Positions 1 to 6,597 of a DNA stretch of 9,047 nt are shown here, in pieces (positions within the stretch are counted from its first letter, which is position 1; the number at the start of each line of letters is the position of its first letter). Both the position numbers and the translations under genes were made by a program. Where the stretch lies: NCBI GenBank assembly GCA_003454835.1, contig DMTA01000276.1, positions 1-9,047 on the forward strand. Reading direction: 5' to 3'. This DNA comes from Achromobacter sp. Lineage in GTDB: Bacteria > Pseudomonadota > Gammaproteobacteria > Burkholderiales > Burkholderiaceae_B. The notes below the pieces were generated by a model. It searched no databases and was not told the origin of the DNA. It saw nothing but the letters and a program-made list of their open reading frames with translations.

Positions 1-553
1 CCATGCCGGCGCGGACTTCTTCGGCGGCTACTGCTTTTTGAACAACGCGGCGCTGGCGGCCCAGGCGCTGCGCGACGCCGGCGCGCAGCGTGTTGCCGTG
101 CTGGATGTGGATTATCACCATGGCAACGGCACGCAGAGCATCTTCTACGACCGCGGCGACGTGCTGACCGTATCTGTACACGGCGATCCGACCACCGAAT
201 ATCCGTTCTACCTGGGATACGCCGACGAGCGCGGCGAAGGCGCAGGCCAGGGCTGCAATGTGAACCTGCCGCTGCCCGCCGGCAGCGACTTCGCGGCATG
301 GACGGCCGCCTTGCAGCAGGGCCTGGACGCGGTGTGCGCATTCAAGGCCGATGCGCTGGTCGTTGCGCTGGGCGTGGATACCTATGAAGGCGATCCGATA
401 TCCAAGTTCAAGTTGAAAAGCGCCGACTATCTGCAGGTTGGACGCATGCTGGCCGGCCTTGGCCTGCCGGCCGTGTTCACGATGGAAGGGGGCTATGCGG
501 TCGCCGACGTGGGCATCAACGTGGCGAACGTGCTGGAAGGGTATCTGGGCTGA
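1..553 (+). CDS. Acetylpolyamine amidohydrolase / class II histone deacetylase-like enzyme, C-terminal part (5' end outside window)
   Basis: A Zn-dependent deacetylase of the histone-deacetylase fold, probably removing acetyl groups from acetylated polyamines or similar small amides in the cytoplasm. The reading frame is open from base 2 and encodes 183 residues before TGA. The fragment starts at the second histidine of the catalytic His-His pair (HAGADFFGGYCFLNNA). Next comes DVDYHHGNGTQ, whose second Asp and first His (fragment residues 37 and 39) are Zn ligands. The third ligand is Asp126 in LGVDTYEGDP, and the transition-state Tyr165 lies in MEGGYAV. The spacing of these residues matches what I recall for Mycoplana ramosa acetylpolyamine aminohydrolase (H159, D195, H197, D284, Y323) without an indel, which favours that subfamily over acetoin-utilisation AcuC proteins. 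The ending NVANVLEGYLG is typical of the family. Roughly the first 150 residues are missing because the window begins inside the gene. It converges with the glycosyltransferase on the other strand. The exact substrate is inferred. Confidence 0.9.
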   Translation, partial: HAGADFFGGYCFLNNAALAAQALRDAGAQRVAVLDVDYHHGNGTQSIFYDRGDVLTVSVHGDPTTEYPFYLGYADERGEGAGQGCNVNLPLPAGSDFAAWTAALQQGLDAVCAFKADALVVALGVDTYEGDPISKFKLKSADYLQVGRMLAGLGLPAVFTMEGGYAVADVGINVANVLEGYLG

Positions 554-599
554 ACGCCGCCGCGGTATCTGCTTCGATGCGGACGTCCAGCCGATATGA

Positions 600-612
600 G
601 GTGCCTGACACC
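600..612. repeat. Near-palindromic 13-mer GGTGCCTGACACC at the glycosyltransferase stop codon
   Basis: The sequence GGTGCCTGACACC has GGTG/CACC arms around a 5-base centre and directly abuts the TAG stop of the minus-strand glycosyltransferase. Read in that gene's direction it is GGTGTCAGGCACC. I recall this word as a frequent dispersed intergenic motif in Bordetella and related genomes, but that memory is unverified here. Only one copy is visible in the window. It lacks a T-run, so it is not an obvious intrinsic terminator. Confidence 0.35.
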
Positions 613-1557
613 CTAAACGCCCGGACGCTCGTCGAGCACCTCCAAGCAGGCCCGGAACACGCGCGCCGGCTCAACAGAGTTGATTTCAGCCGTTCCATTG
701 TCCGGGACAACGTCTCGTGTGTAGTGACGCGCCCAAAACCACTCTGGATTCGGTTCATTGAAGACACCGACATAGGGAACGCATAGGCCTTGCGCGATGT
801 GCGATGGACCGCAATCGTTTGCTACGACCAAGCGCGCCGTGCGCATCACCGCAGCGAGTTCGGCCGCGGGCCGGCAAAATTCGATCTTGAAGTCGGCGCG
901 ACCCAGGCTCTCGATGCGATCCCGCATGTAGTCTTCGTCGGGCCCGAGAACAAAGGTGAATTCGCCTGAGCCGCCGAAGTGCCTCTGAAGCAGATCCGCA
1001 AGCGCCAGATAATGATCCAGGTGCCACCGCTTGAATTCCCCTGAGCCCCCTCCAGGTATCAGCACAATGTCTGCCGGCCGTACGGTCTCAGTGTGCGGAT
1101 GAGCGAGTTCCAGGAAGGCGGACCGGGCCGTTTGTTCAGGGTCATGATCCTGATGCGTTGCGAGTAAACGCATGTTGGCCAGGCCGATGTACTCGTTAAA
1201 GTCTTTGCGATGCGAATGGGTCCAAAAACGGTCGCCCATCCGATCATTATCGAACCCCATTCGTACAACGGGCCTGCGAAGCAAACTGATCAGCGGATAG
1301 CGCTCGCTTGAGTGGTGCAGGTTCAATGCCGCATGTGCGCGGCGGGGTAGTGCACGCATTTGAGCAGTAAACGCGTCAGCCTGGACGAACTCGTCGACCC
1401 ACGGAAGGTCCTTGTAAAACTGTCCCACCGGATAGCGAGAAACCACGCGGACTCGCTTGTCACTCCAAAACTTCTTCAGGATGCTGAGGGCGGGATAAGC
1501 AACAATTTGGTCACCGAACTTCCGCTGGCTCCTGAGAAAGACGACAACATCAGACAT
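613..1557 (-). CDS. Glycosyltransferase family 9 protein (heptosyltransferase-like)
   Basis: A 314-residue GT-B glycosyltransferase of family 9, the group that includes the ADP-heptose:LPS heptosyltransferases. It probably adds a sugar to LPS core or another cell-envelope glycan at the cytoplasmic face of the inner membrane. The N-terminal domain opens VVVFLRSQRKFGDQIVAYPAL, matching the family's 'R...GD....PAL' acceptor-domain signature (Gly15-Asp16). The C-terminal nucleotide-sugar domain shows IPGGGSGEFKRW at about 167-178 and VVANDCGPSHIAQGL at 244-258, the family's D-x-G-x-x-H element. The length is close to the usual 320-350. The chosen ATG at 1557 gives the expected N-terminus at once. 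A GGTGG ribosome-binding sequence sits only 3 bases upstream, preceded by a run of eight T. Base composition over the gene looks less GC-rich than the cyo operon, as is common for transferred surface-glycan genes. No other LPS gene is visible nearby. Donor and acceptor cannot be told from sequence. Confidence 0.85.
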   Translation of the reverse strand: MSDVVVFLRSQRKFGDQIVAYPALSILKKFWSDKRVRVVSRYPVGQFYKDLPWVDEFVQADAFTAQMRALPRRAHAALNLHHSSERYPLISLLRRPVVRMGFDNDRMGDRFWTHSHRKDFNEYIGLANMRLLATHQDHDPEQTARSAFLELAHPHTETVRPADIVLIPGGGSGEFKRWHLDHYLALADLLQRHFGGSGEFTFVLGPDEDYMRDRIESLGRADFKIEFCRPAAELAAVMRTARLVVANDCGPSHIAQGLCVPYVGVFNEPNPEWFWARHYTRDVVPDNGTAEINSVEPARVFRACLEVLDERPGV

Positions 1558-1629
1558 AGACCACCAAAAAAAAGAATGCGGGACTTTAGGGTCGTTTTCG
1601 ACACGACGCCGGAAATTTAACGTGAGGCC

Positions 1630-1833
1630 CTATTGGGCGAGATGCGCGTTATGCGCGACCAGCAGCTCAAGGCGCGGGCGCAGTTTATCGCGAATGTGAT
1701 TTGCCGCTATTGCGCGAGCACGTCCCTCTTTATCAGCCTCGATCGGCGGCGCGCCGGAGGTTCCGGGCGCCCCTATGCCGGGCGCCCCTATGCCGGGCGC
1801 CCCTAAATGGAATAACGGCTGAATACGGCGCAA
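1630..1833 (-). CDS. Doubtful small hypothetical protein with GAPGI repeats
   Basis: A 67-codon frame opening with TTG, with AGGA five bases upstream, and ending in TAG 72 bases before the glycosyltransferase start on the same strand. Residues about 11-25 are three near-copies of Gly-Ala-Pro-Gly-Ile/Thr, encoded by the 15-bp DNA repeat. The second half (IEADKEGRARAIAANHIRDK and on to the end) is charged and looks helical. I recognise no family. In favour: orientation and spacing are compatible with co-transcription with the glycosyltransferase, and the repeat unit is a multiple of three. Against: a rare start codon, short length and composition that chance open frames in GC-rich DNA often show. 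It may also be the decayed end of a longer gene. Confidence 0.2.
   Translation of the reverse strand: MRRIQPLFHLGAPGIGAPGIGAPGTSGAPPIEADKEGRARAIAANHIRDKLRPRLELLVAHNAHLAQ
1763..1805. repeat. 15-bp tandem repeat, 2.9 copies
   Basis: The unit CCGGGCGCCCCTATG occurs at 1763-1777 and 1778-1792 without a mismatch, followed by 13 further matching bases at 1793-1805. Each unit contains the palindrome GGGCGCCC. The 15-bp period keeps any reading frame, and on the minus strand it gives Gly-Ala-Pro-Gly-Ile units. Identical adjacent copies suggest recent slippage, so copy number may differ among strains. Confidence 0.85.
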
Positions 1834-1903
1834 ATTAATCCTGGACTCGATCCGCCAGAACTGGCACGGCTGCGAGGTTCAATCTCCCCGATCGATTTCA
1901 CGC

Positions 1904-1927
1904 GGGAGGCGCGGTTTCACCGCTCCC
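1904..1927 (-). terminator. Possible hairpin terminator after the permease gene
   Basis: An inverted repeat sits 3 bases beyond the permease stop codon. The arms are GGGA...TCCC outside and GCGGT-TTC-ACCGC inside, with a 3-base bulge on one side. In the permease mRNA it would form a GC-rich stem. No U-run follows, so intrinsic termination would be weak. It may instead protect the 3' end or be fortuitous. Confidence 0.35.
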
Positions 1928-1930
1928 CGT

Positions 1931-3265
1931 TCAATCGCGGGTTTCAAGCACCTTGTTGATGCGCAGCGCAATCAAGGTGCACGCCACGCCGGACAGCAGA
2001 TACACGCTGACCGCCACCAGCCCGAATCTGGCTGACAGCCCCAGCGCCACCACCGGCGCGAACGCCGCGCCGACCAGCCATGCCATATCGGACGTCAACG
2101 CTGCACCGGTGTAACGGAACCGCCGCGTGAAGTTCGCGGTGACCGTGCCCGAGGCCTGGCCATACGACAAACCGAGCAGCGCAAATCCGATCAGGATGAA
2201 CGCATCCTGCGCCTTCGGCCCGCCGCCCAGGAGCCACGGCGACACCACGGCAAACACGCCGATCAACATTGCCAACAATCCCAACGTCGTGCGTCGTCCG
2301 ATGCGATCAGCCAGCCATCCGGACGCGATCGTGCCCAGGATGCCGATCACCGCGCCGATGATCTGAACGATCAGCACATCCGAGATCTGTTGCGTGCCGC
2401 TGACAGCGATCCACGACAGCGGAAAAACCGTGACGAGGTGAAACAGCGCATAGCTGGCCAGCGCGGCGAACGCGCCGATGAAGAGGTTGTAGCCTTGCTG
2501 GCTGACGATCTCGCGGATGCCGATGGGCTCGAGCTCGCCTTCTTCAAGCAGCTGCGTGTATTCCTCGGTGACCACCAGCCGCAGCCGCGCGAACAGCGCC
2601 ACCACGTTGATGGCGAACGCCACGAAGAACGGATAGCGCCAGCCCCATTCAAGAAAGTCCGCCTGCGTGAGCGTCACATGCAGATAGAGAAACAGCGCGC
2701 TGGCCACCAAGAAGCCGACGGGCGCGCCGAGCTGACCCATCATCGAATACCAGCCGCGCCGATTGGGCGGCGCGTTCAGCGCCAGCAGCGACGGCAGGCC
2801 GTCCCACGAGCCGCCAAACGCCAGGCCTTGCAGGCAGCGGAATACCGCGAGCAACGTGATGGCATGCACGCCAATCGACTCATAGCTCGGCAAGAACGCC
2901 ATGCCGACGGTCGCGGTGCCCAGCACGAACAAAGCGACGGTCAGCTTGGTTGCGCGGCCCCATCGGCGCTGGATCGCCATCGACAGCGCGGTGCCGATGG
3001 GACGCATGATGAAGGCAAAGGAAAAGATGATGAAGGCTGACAGCGTGCCTTCCAGCGGGCCTTCGAAGGGAAAGAACACCTTCGGAAAAACCAGCACGCA
3101 CGCGATGCCGAAGACGAAAAAATCGAAGTATTCAGAGGCGCGTCCGACGACCACCCCCACGGCGATTTCACCGGGCGCCACCTTGGCGTGGCTGGTTCCG
3201 CCGCTGATCGCCCCGGGTCCGGATCCGGGAGAGGGGTGACCAGGATACTGCGTGGTGGTCGACAT
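1931..3265 (-). CDS. MFS permease, metabolite:H+ symporter (MHS) type
   Basis: A 444-residue inner-membrane permease, probably a proton-coupled importer of an organic acid or similar small metabolite. After a cytoplasmic Gly/Pro/Ser-rich N-terminus (1-32), about twelve hydrophobic segments follow, as in the ShiA/ProP/KgtP-like MHS family. Family marks are GEIAVGVVVGRASEYFDFFVFG at the first helix, FIMRPIG near 85-91, FRCLQGLAFGG at 142-152, the mid-protein loop GWLADRIGRRTT at 316-327 and RRFRYTGAAL at 381-390. The matching N-half loop is unusual: it reads AIQRRWGRATK at 97-107, without the expected Asp-Arg-x-Gly-Arg. I chose the ATG at 3265 because the frame extending to 3400 adds 45 residues (rich in Cys, Arg, His) unlike family N-termini and consumes the divergent intergenic region. 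No strong ribosome-binding site is visible before 3265. It is transcribed away from cyoA. Nothing in the sequence fixes the substrate. Confidence 0.85.
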   Translation of the reverse strand: MSTTTQYPGHPSPGSGPGAISGGTSHAKVAPGEIAVGVVVGRASEYFDFFVFGIACVLVFPKVFFPFEGPLEGTLSAFIIFSFAFIMRPIGTALSMAIQRRWGRATKLTVALFVLGTATVGMAFLPSYESIGVHAITLLAVFRCLQGLAFGGSWDGLPSLLALNAPPNRRGWYSMMGQLGAPVGFLVASALFLYLHVTLTQADFLEWGWRYPFFVAFAINVVALFARLRLVVTEEYTQLLEEGELEPIGIREIVSQQGYNLFIGAFAALASYALFHLVTVFPLSWIAVSGTQQISDVLIVQIIGAVIGILGTIASGWLADRIGRRTTLGLLAMLIGVFAVVSPWLLGGGPKAQDAFILIGFALLGLSYGQASGTVTANFTRRFRYTGAALTSDMAWLVGAAFAPVVALGLSARFGLVAVSVYLLSGVACTLIALRINKVLETRD

Positions 3266-3486
3266 GGGTTCGCTCGCAAAAGAAGGTTCTGGATACGCCT
3301 TGTCTACGATCTTGCAACACACCAGCACCACGGTACGCGCTTCGTGCCGGAAGCCGCAAGCGTTTTGGCCCATGACTGCCCGGCACGCGTTCCCGTGCAT
3401 ACTTTTGCTCTTTTTACCCTAGATTTTTCGCGGCTTCCAGCGTAGTGTTTCGTTTACTTCGCACGGTTACGTTTCGGGGTATGACT
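3266..3486. promoter_or_regulatory. Divergent intergenic region between the permease gene and cyoA
   Basis: These 221 bases must hold the promoter(s) of the cyo operon and probably that of the permease gene. The pyrimidine-rich segment 3402-3430 upstream of cyoA is strikingly less GC-rich than the genes. An inverted repeat GCACG-N6-CGTGC lies at 3383-3398. For the permease, a weak -35/-10 pair is TTGCAA-16-TATCCA on the minus strand (about 3320-3290). I found no convincing sigma70 hexamers for cyoA and no TTGAT-N4-ATCAA FNR/ANR box. Oxygen or redox control is known for cyo operons elsewhere but is not shown by these bases. Confidence 0.5.
3476..3480 (+). promoter_or_regulatory. Ribosome-binding site deciding the cyoA start
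   Basis: GGGGT lies immediately before ATG-ACT-ATG. Its G-run ends one base before the ATG at 3481 but seven bases before the ATG at 3487. Only the latter spacing is normal, so 3487 is preferred. A GTG further upstream at 3445 would put charged residues ahead of the lipoprotein signal and lacks a comparable site. Confidence 0.5.
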
Positions 3487-4530
3487 ATGTCGTCCTTCGC
3501 AAGGCTCCGCGGATTGATCCTGTTTGCCGCCCTGCCGCTGCTTGCCGGGTGCAATGCGGTCCTGCTGTCGCCATCGGGCGACGTGGCCGTGCAACAACGC
3601 AACCTGATCATCATCTCCACCGGCTTGATGCTCATCATCATCGTGCCGGTCATCATCCTCACGCTGCTGTTCGCATGGCGTTATCGCGCCAGCAACAAGG
3701 ACGCCGCCTACGATCCCGACTGGAACCACTCCACGATGCTGGAGCTTCTGATCTGGGCCGCGCCGCTGCTCATCATCATCGCGCTCGGCGCCCTCACGTG
3801 GGTCAGCACGCACCAGCTCGATCCCTACCGGCCGCTGGCGCGCCTGTCCGAAGGCCGCGAAGTGCCGCCCAACACCAAACCACTTGTCGTCGAAGTGGTG
3901 GCGCTGGACTGGAAGTGGCTGTTCCTCTATCCCGAGCAAGGCGTGGGCGCCGTCAACGAGATGGCTGCACCGGTGGACCGTCCCATCCAGTTCAAGATCA
4001 CGTCGTCGTCGGTCATGAACTCATTCTTCGTGCCCGCGCTGGCCGGTCAGATCTACGCCATGCCCGGCATGCAGACCACGCTGCACGCCGTCATCAACCA
4101 TCCTGGTGAATACGAAGGCCTGTCCGCCAACTACAGCGGCTCCGGCTTTTCGGGCATGCGCTTCCGCTTCCATGGGCTGGACCAGAAGGGCTTTGACGAC
4201 TGGGTCGCGCAGGCCCAGAAATCGCAGGCCACGCTGGACCGCGCCGCTTACCTGAAGCTTGAACAACCCAGCGAGCGCAACCCCGTGCAGCTTTACGCCA
4301 CCGTTGCGCCCGGCCTTTTCGACGCCATCGTGAACCGCTGCGTCGAACCCAACCGCATGTGCATGCGCGACGCGATGGCCATCGACGCGCAAGGCGGCGC
4401 CGGCATACCGGGCGCGCACAACCTCACCACCCTGGACCCGCAAGTGCGCGAGCAACTGGGACTTACGGAAACGCCGCCGCGCAAGTATGTCGGCGCCATG
4501 TGCACGGCCTCTGAAGGACTGGTGCTCTAG
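3487..4530 (+). CDS. cyoA: Cytochrome bo3 ubiquinol oxidase subunit II
   Basis: Subunit II of the heme-copper quinol oxidase, anchored in the inner membrane with a periplasmic cupredoxin-like domain. From ATG 3487 it has 347 residues (E. coli 315). MSSFARLRGLILFAALPLLA-GC is a lipoprotein signal with lipobox LAGC, so Cys22 should be lipidated. Transmembrane helices lie at about 40-63 and 86-106. The periplasmic domain contains VMNSFFVPALAGQIYAMPGM and NYSGSGFSGMRFRFHG, close to E. coli CyoA. The CuA ligands of cytochrome c oxidases (Cys-x3-Cys-x3-His) are absent, which marks a quinol oxidase. After the core there is a tail of about 70 residues with Cys285, Cys292 and Cys339 in place of the Met/His-rich tail of E. 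coli. It is the first gene of the operon, 63 bases before cyoB. The alternative start 3481 adds only Met-Thr. Confidence 0.95.
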   Translation: MSSFARLRGLILFAALPLLAGCNAVLLSPSGDVAVQQRNLIIISTGLMLIIIVPVIILTLLFAWRYRASNKDAAYDPDWNHSTMLELLIWAAPLLIIIALGALTWVSTHQLDPYRPLARLSEGREVPPNTKPLVVEVVALDWKWLFLYPEQGVGAVNEMAAPVDRPIQFKITSSSVMNSFFVPALAGQIYAMPGMQTTLHAVINHPGEYEGLSANYSGSGFSGMRFRFHGLDQKGFDDWVAQAQKSQATLDRAAYLKLEQPSERNPVQLYATVAPGLFDAIVNRCVEPNRMCMRDAMAIDAQGGAGIPGAHNLTTLDPQVREQLGLTETPPRKYVGAMCTASEGLVL

Positions 4531-4593
4531 CGCGGCAGGTTTTTCGGCACGCGACGTGCTCCATGTAAACGCGGTTTTTTTGCTGGAATCGAG

Positions 4594-6597
4594 ATGCCTG
4601 ATCAACCTGACCTCACCAAGCTGATCTTCGGCCGGCTTACCTGGGACGCCATTCCGTTTCACGATCCCATCCTGCTGGGCACCTTCTTCGTGGTGGCGGC
4701 GGGCGGCATCGTGCTGCTGGGCTCGGTCACCTACTACAAGAAGTGGGGCTACCTGTGGCGCGAGTGGTTCACCAGCATCGACCACAAGAAGATCGGGATC
4801 ATGTACGTGATCCTCGGCATCGTGATGCTGCTGCGCGGCTTTGCCGACGCCATCATGATGCGCTCCCAGCAGGCCGTGGCCTTCGGGGACTCCACCGGCT
4901 TTCTGCCGCCCCACCACTACGACCAGATCTTCACGGCGCACGGCGTCATCATGATCTTCTTCGTGGCCATGCCGCTGGTCACGGGGCTGATGAACTTCAT
5001 CGTGCCGCTGCAGATCGGCGCGCGCGATGTCGCGTTTCCGTTCCTGAACAACTTCAGCTTCTGGATGACCGCGGGCGGCGTGATCCTGGTGATGATGTCG
5101 CTCTTCGTGGGCGAATTCGCCCGCACCGGCTGGCTGGCGTATCCACCGTTATCGGGCATCCTGCACAGTCCGGACGTCGGAGTCGATTACTACATATGGG
5201 CCTTGCAGATAGCGGGTGTGGGAACACTGCTATCGGGGGTTAACCTGCTGGTCACCATCGTGAAGATGCGCGCCCCCGGCATGAAGATGATGCGCATGCC
5301 GATCTTCACGTGGACGGCGCTGTGCACCAACGTGCTGATCGTAGCGGCGTTCCCGGTACTGACGGCGGTGCTGGCGCTGCTGTCGATGGACCGCTACGTG
5401 GGCACCAACTTCTTCACGGCGGACTTCGGCGGCAACGCCATGATGTACGTGAACCTGATCTGGATCTGGGGCCACCCCGAGGTCTACATTCTGATCCTGC
5501 CCGCATTCGGCATCTTTTCCGAAGTGGTGTCCACGTACTGCCGCAAGCGTCTCTTCGGTTACGCGTCCATGGTGTACGCCACGGTCGTGATCACCGTGCT
5601 GTCGTACCTGGTGTGGCTGCACCACTTCTTCACCATGGGGTCCGGAGCCAGCGTGAACTCGTTCTTCGGGATCACGACCATGATCATTTCGATCCCGACA
5701 GGCGCCAAGATCTTCAACTGGCTGTTCACCATGTATCGCGGGCGCATCCGCTTTGAAGTGCCGATGCTCTGGACGCTGGGATTCATGGTCACCTTCGTGA
5801 TCGGCGGCATGACGGGCGTACTGCTGGCCGTGCCGCCGGCCGACTTCGCGCTGCACAACAGCCTGTTCCTGATCGCGCACTTTCACAACGTGATCATCGG
5901 CGGCGTGCTGTTCGGGTTGATGGCCGGCATCACGTACTGGTTCCCCAAGGCATTTGGCTACAGGCTCGATCCGTTCTGGGGCAAGTGCTCGTTCTGGTTC
6001 TGGCTGGTGGGCTTTTACGTGGCCTTCATGCCGCTGTACGTGCTGGGCCTGATGGGCGTGACGCGCCGCGTGAACCACTTTGAAGACATGTCGCTGCAGA
6101 TCTGGTTCCAGATCGCGGCGTTCGGCGCGCTGCTGATCGCGTGCGGCATCGCCAGCTTCATCATCCAGCTCGTGGTCAGCTACCGCCGCCGCGACCAACT
6201 GCGCGACACCACGGGCGACCCGTGGGATGGCCGCACGCTCGAATGGTCCACGTCGTCGCCGCCGCCCGTATACAACTTTGCGTTCACGCCGCGGGTGCAT
6301 GACCTGGACGCCTGGTGGCAGATGAAGCAGCACGGCTACCAGCGTCCGCAGCAGGGCTTCATTCCGATCCACATGCCGAAGAACACCTGGGCGGGCATCG
6401 TCCTGGCCGGGATCAGCGTGGTGCTGGGTTTTGCGCTGATCTGGCACATGTGGCCGCTGGTGGTGCTGTCGTTCGCGGCGCTGATCCTCGTGTCGATCAT
6501 CCATACCTTCAACTACAAGCGCGACTACTACGTGCCGGCCGCTGAGGTCGTCGCCACGGAAGACGCCCGTACAAGGCTGCTAGCGCAACATGTCTGA
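4594..6597 (+). CDS. cyoB: Cytochrome bo3 ubiquinol oxidase subunit I
   Basis: The catalytic subunit: it oxidises ubiquinol, reduces O2 to water and pumps protons. Its 667 residues align with E. coli CyoB (663) at a constant offset of 10. Visible residues are His116 and His431 (low-spin heme b), His429 (heme o3), and His294, His343 and His344 (CuB) with Tyr298 for the His-Tyr cross-link. Proton channels show Asp145 and Glu296 (D-channel) and Lys372 (K-channel). The quinol site keeps Arg81, Asp85, His108 and Gln111. These sit in [54 protein letters not shown] and [10 protein letters not shown]. About fifteen membrane helices are expected, and the last 80 residues include HMPKN and DYYVPAAEV as in E. 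coli. GGAA five bases before ATG 4594 is a reasonable ribosome-binding site. Codons 183-216 show an unusual run of rare codons. The stop overlaps the cyoC start by 8 bases. Confidence 0.97.
   Translation: MPDQPDLTKLIFGRLTWDAIPFHDPILLGTFFVVAAGGIVLLGSVTYYKKWGYLWREWFTSIDHKKIGIMYVILGIVMLLRGFADAIMMRSQQAVAFGDSTGFLPPHHYDQIFTAHGVIMIFFVAMPLVTGLMNFIVPLQIGARDVAFPFLNNFSFWMTAGGVILVMMSLFVGEFARTGWLAYPPLSGILHSPDVGVDYYIWALQIAGVGTLLSGVNLLVTIVKMRAPGMKMMRMPIFTWTALCTNVLIVAAFPVLTAVLALLSMDRYVGTNFFTADFGGNAMMYVNLIWIWGHPEVYILILPAFGIFSEVVSTYCRKRLFGYASMVYATVVITVLSYLVWLHHFFTMGSGASVNSFFGITTMIISIPTGAKIFNWLFTMYRGRIRFEVPMLWTLGFMVTFVIGGMTGVLLAVPPADFALHNSLFLIAHFHNVIIGGVLFGLMAGITYWFPKAFGYRLDPFWGKCSFWFWLVGFYVAFMPLYVLGLMGVTRRVNHFEDMSLQIWFQIAAFGALLIACGIASFIIQLVVSYRRRDQLRDTTGDPWDGRTLEWSTSSPPPVYNFAFTPRVHDLDAWWQMKQHGYQRPQQGFIPIHMPKNTWAGIVLAGISVVLGFALIWHMWPLVVLSFAALILVSIIHTFNYKRDYYVPAAEVVATEDARTRLLAQHV
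5140..5243 (+). other. Rare-codon patch inside cyoB
   Basis: Codons 183-216 include CCA, TTA, AGT, GGA, ATA, ATA, GGA, ACA, CTA and GTT, whereas the rest of cyoB almost always ends codons in C or G. The encoded protein ([20 protein letters not shown] and onward) remains the normal conserved CyoB sequence, so this is a synonymous-site anomaly rather than an insertion or frameshift. Confidence 0.65.

Larger units (their letters stand above)
1558..1930. other. Intergenic stretch between glycosyltransferase and permease genes
   Basis: No confidently coding gene is present in these 373 bases. Next to the glycosyltransferase is an A8 tract (T8 in that gene's leader, 1566-1573) and a small GTCG-TTTT-CGAC inverted repeat (1591-1602). 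Then come a doubtful 67-codon minus-strand frame (1630-1833) containing a 15-bp tandem repeat (1763-1805), and a hairpin just after the permease stop (1904-1927). Composition is less GC-rich than the cyo operon. No transposase remnant, terminal inverted repeats or RNA gene were recognised. Confidence 0.6.

Noticed and set aside
1360..1620. 86-codon plus-strand open frame over the start of the glycosyltransferase
   Set aside because: It is antisense to the conserved N-terminal domain of the glycosyltransferase, and its translation resembles no known family.
2390..3040. Long plus-strand open frame (216 codons) opposite the permease gene
   Set aside because: It is the antisense of a clear MFS gene. 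The product is Arg/Gln/His-rich with no family resemblance, typical of a shadow frame in GC-rich DNA.
3266..3400. 45-residue N-terminal extension of the permease from an ATG at 3400
   Set aside because: The extension (Cys/Arg/His-rich) does not resemble MHS N-termini and would fill the divergent promoter region. The Met at 3265 begins a typical cytoplasmic tail.
3445..3486. Upstream GTG start for cyoA
   Set aside because: It would place 14 extra residues before a well-formed lipoprotein signal. GGGG lies seven bases before ATG 3487, which fits better.
4547..4581. Hairpin plus T-run between cyoA and cyoB as an intrinsic terminator
   Set aside because: The stem is only 5 bp and the seven T lie 15 bases beyond it, so it does not fit an intrinsic terminator. 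Polarity or processing remains possible but unsupported.
4021..4941. 306-codon minus-strand open frame spanning the cyoA-cyoB junction
   Set aside because: It crosses two well-supported genes and a gap in antisense with low-complexity composition. No ribosome-binding site or family match was seen.
5230..6504. 424-codon minus-strand open frame opposite cyoB
   Set aside because: Its length comes from GC-biased codons of cyoB read in antisense. The His/Arg/Gln/Asp-rich product lacks any domain, and the opposing strand has all catalytic residues of subunit I.
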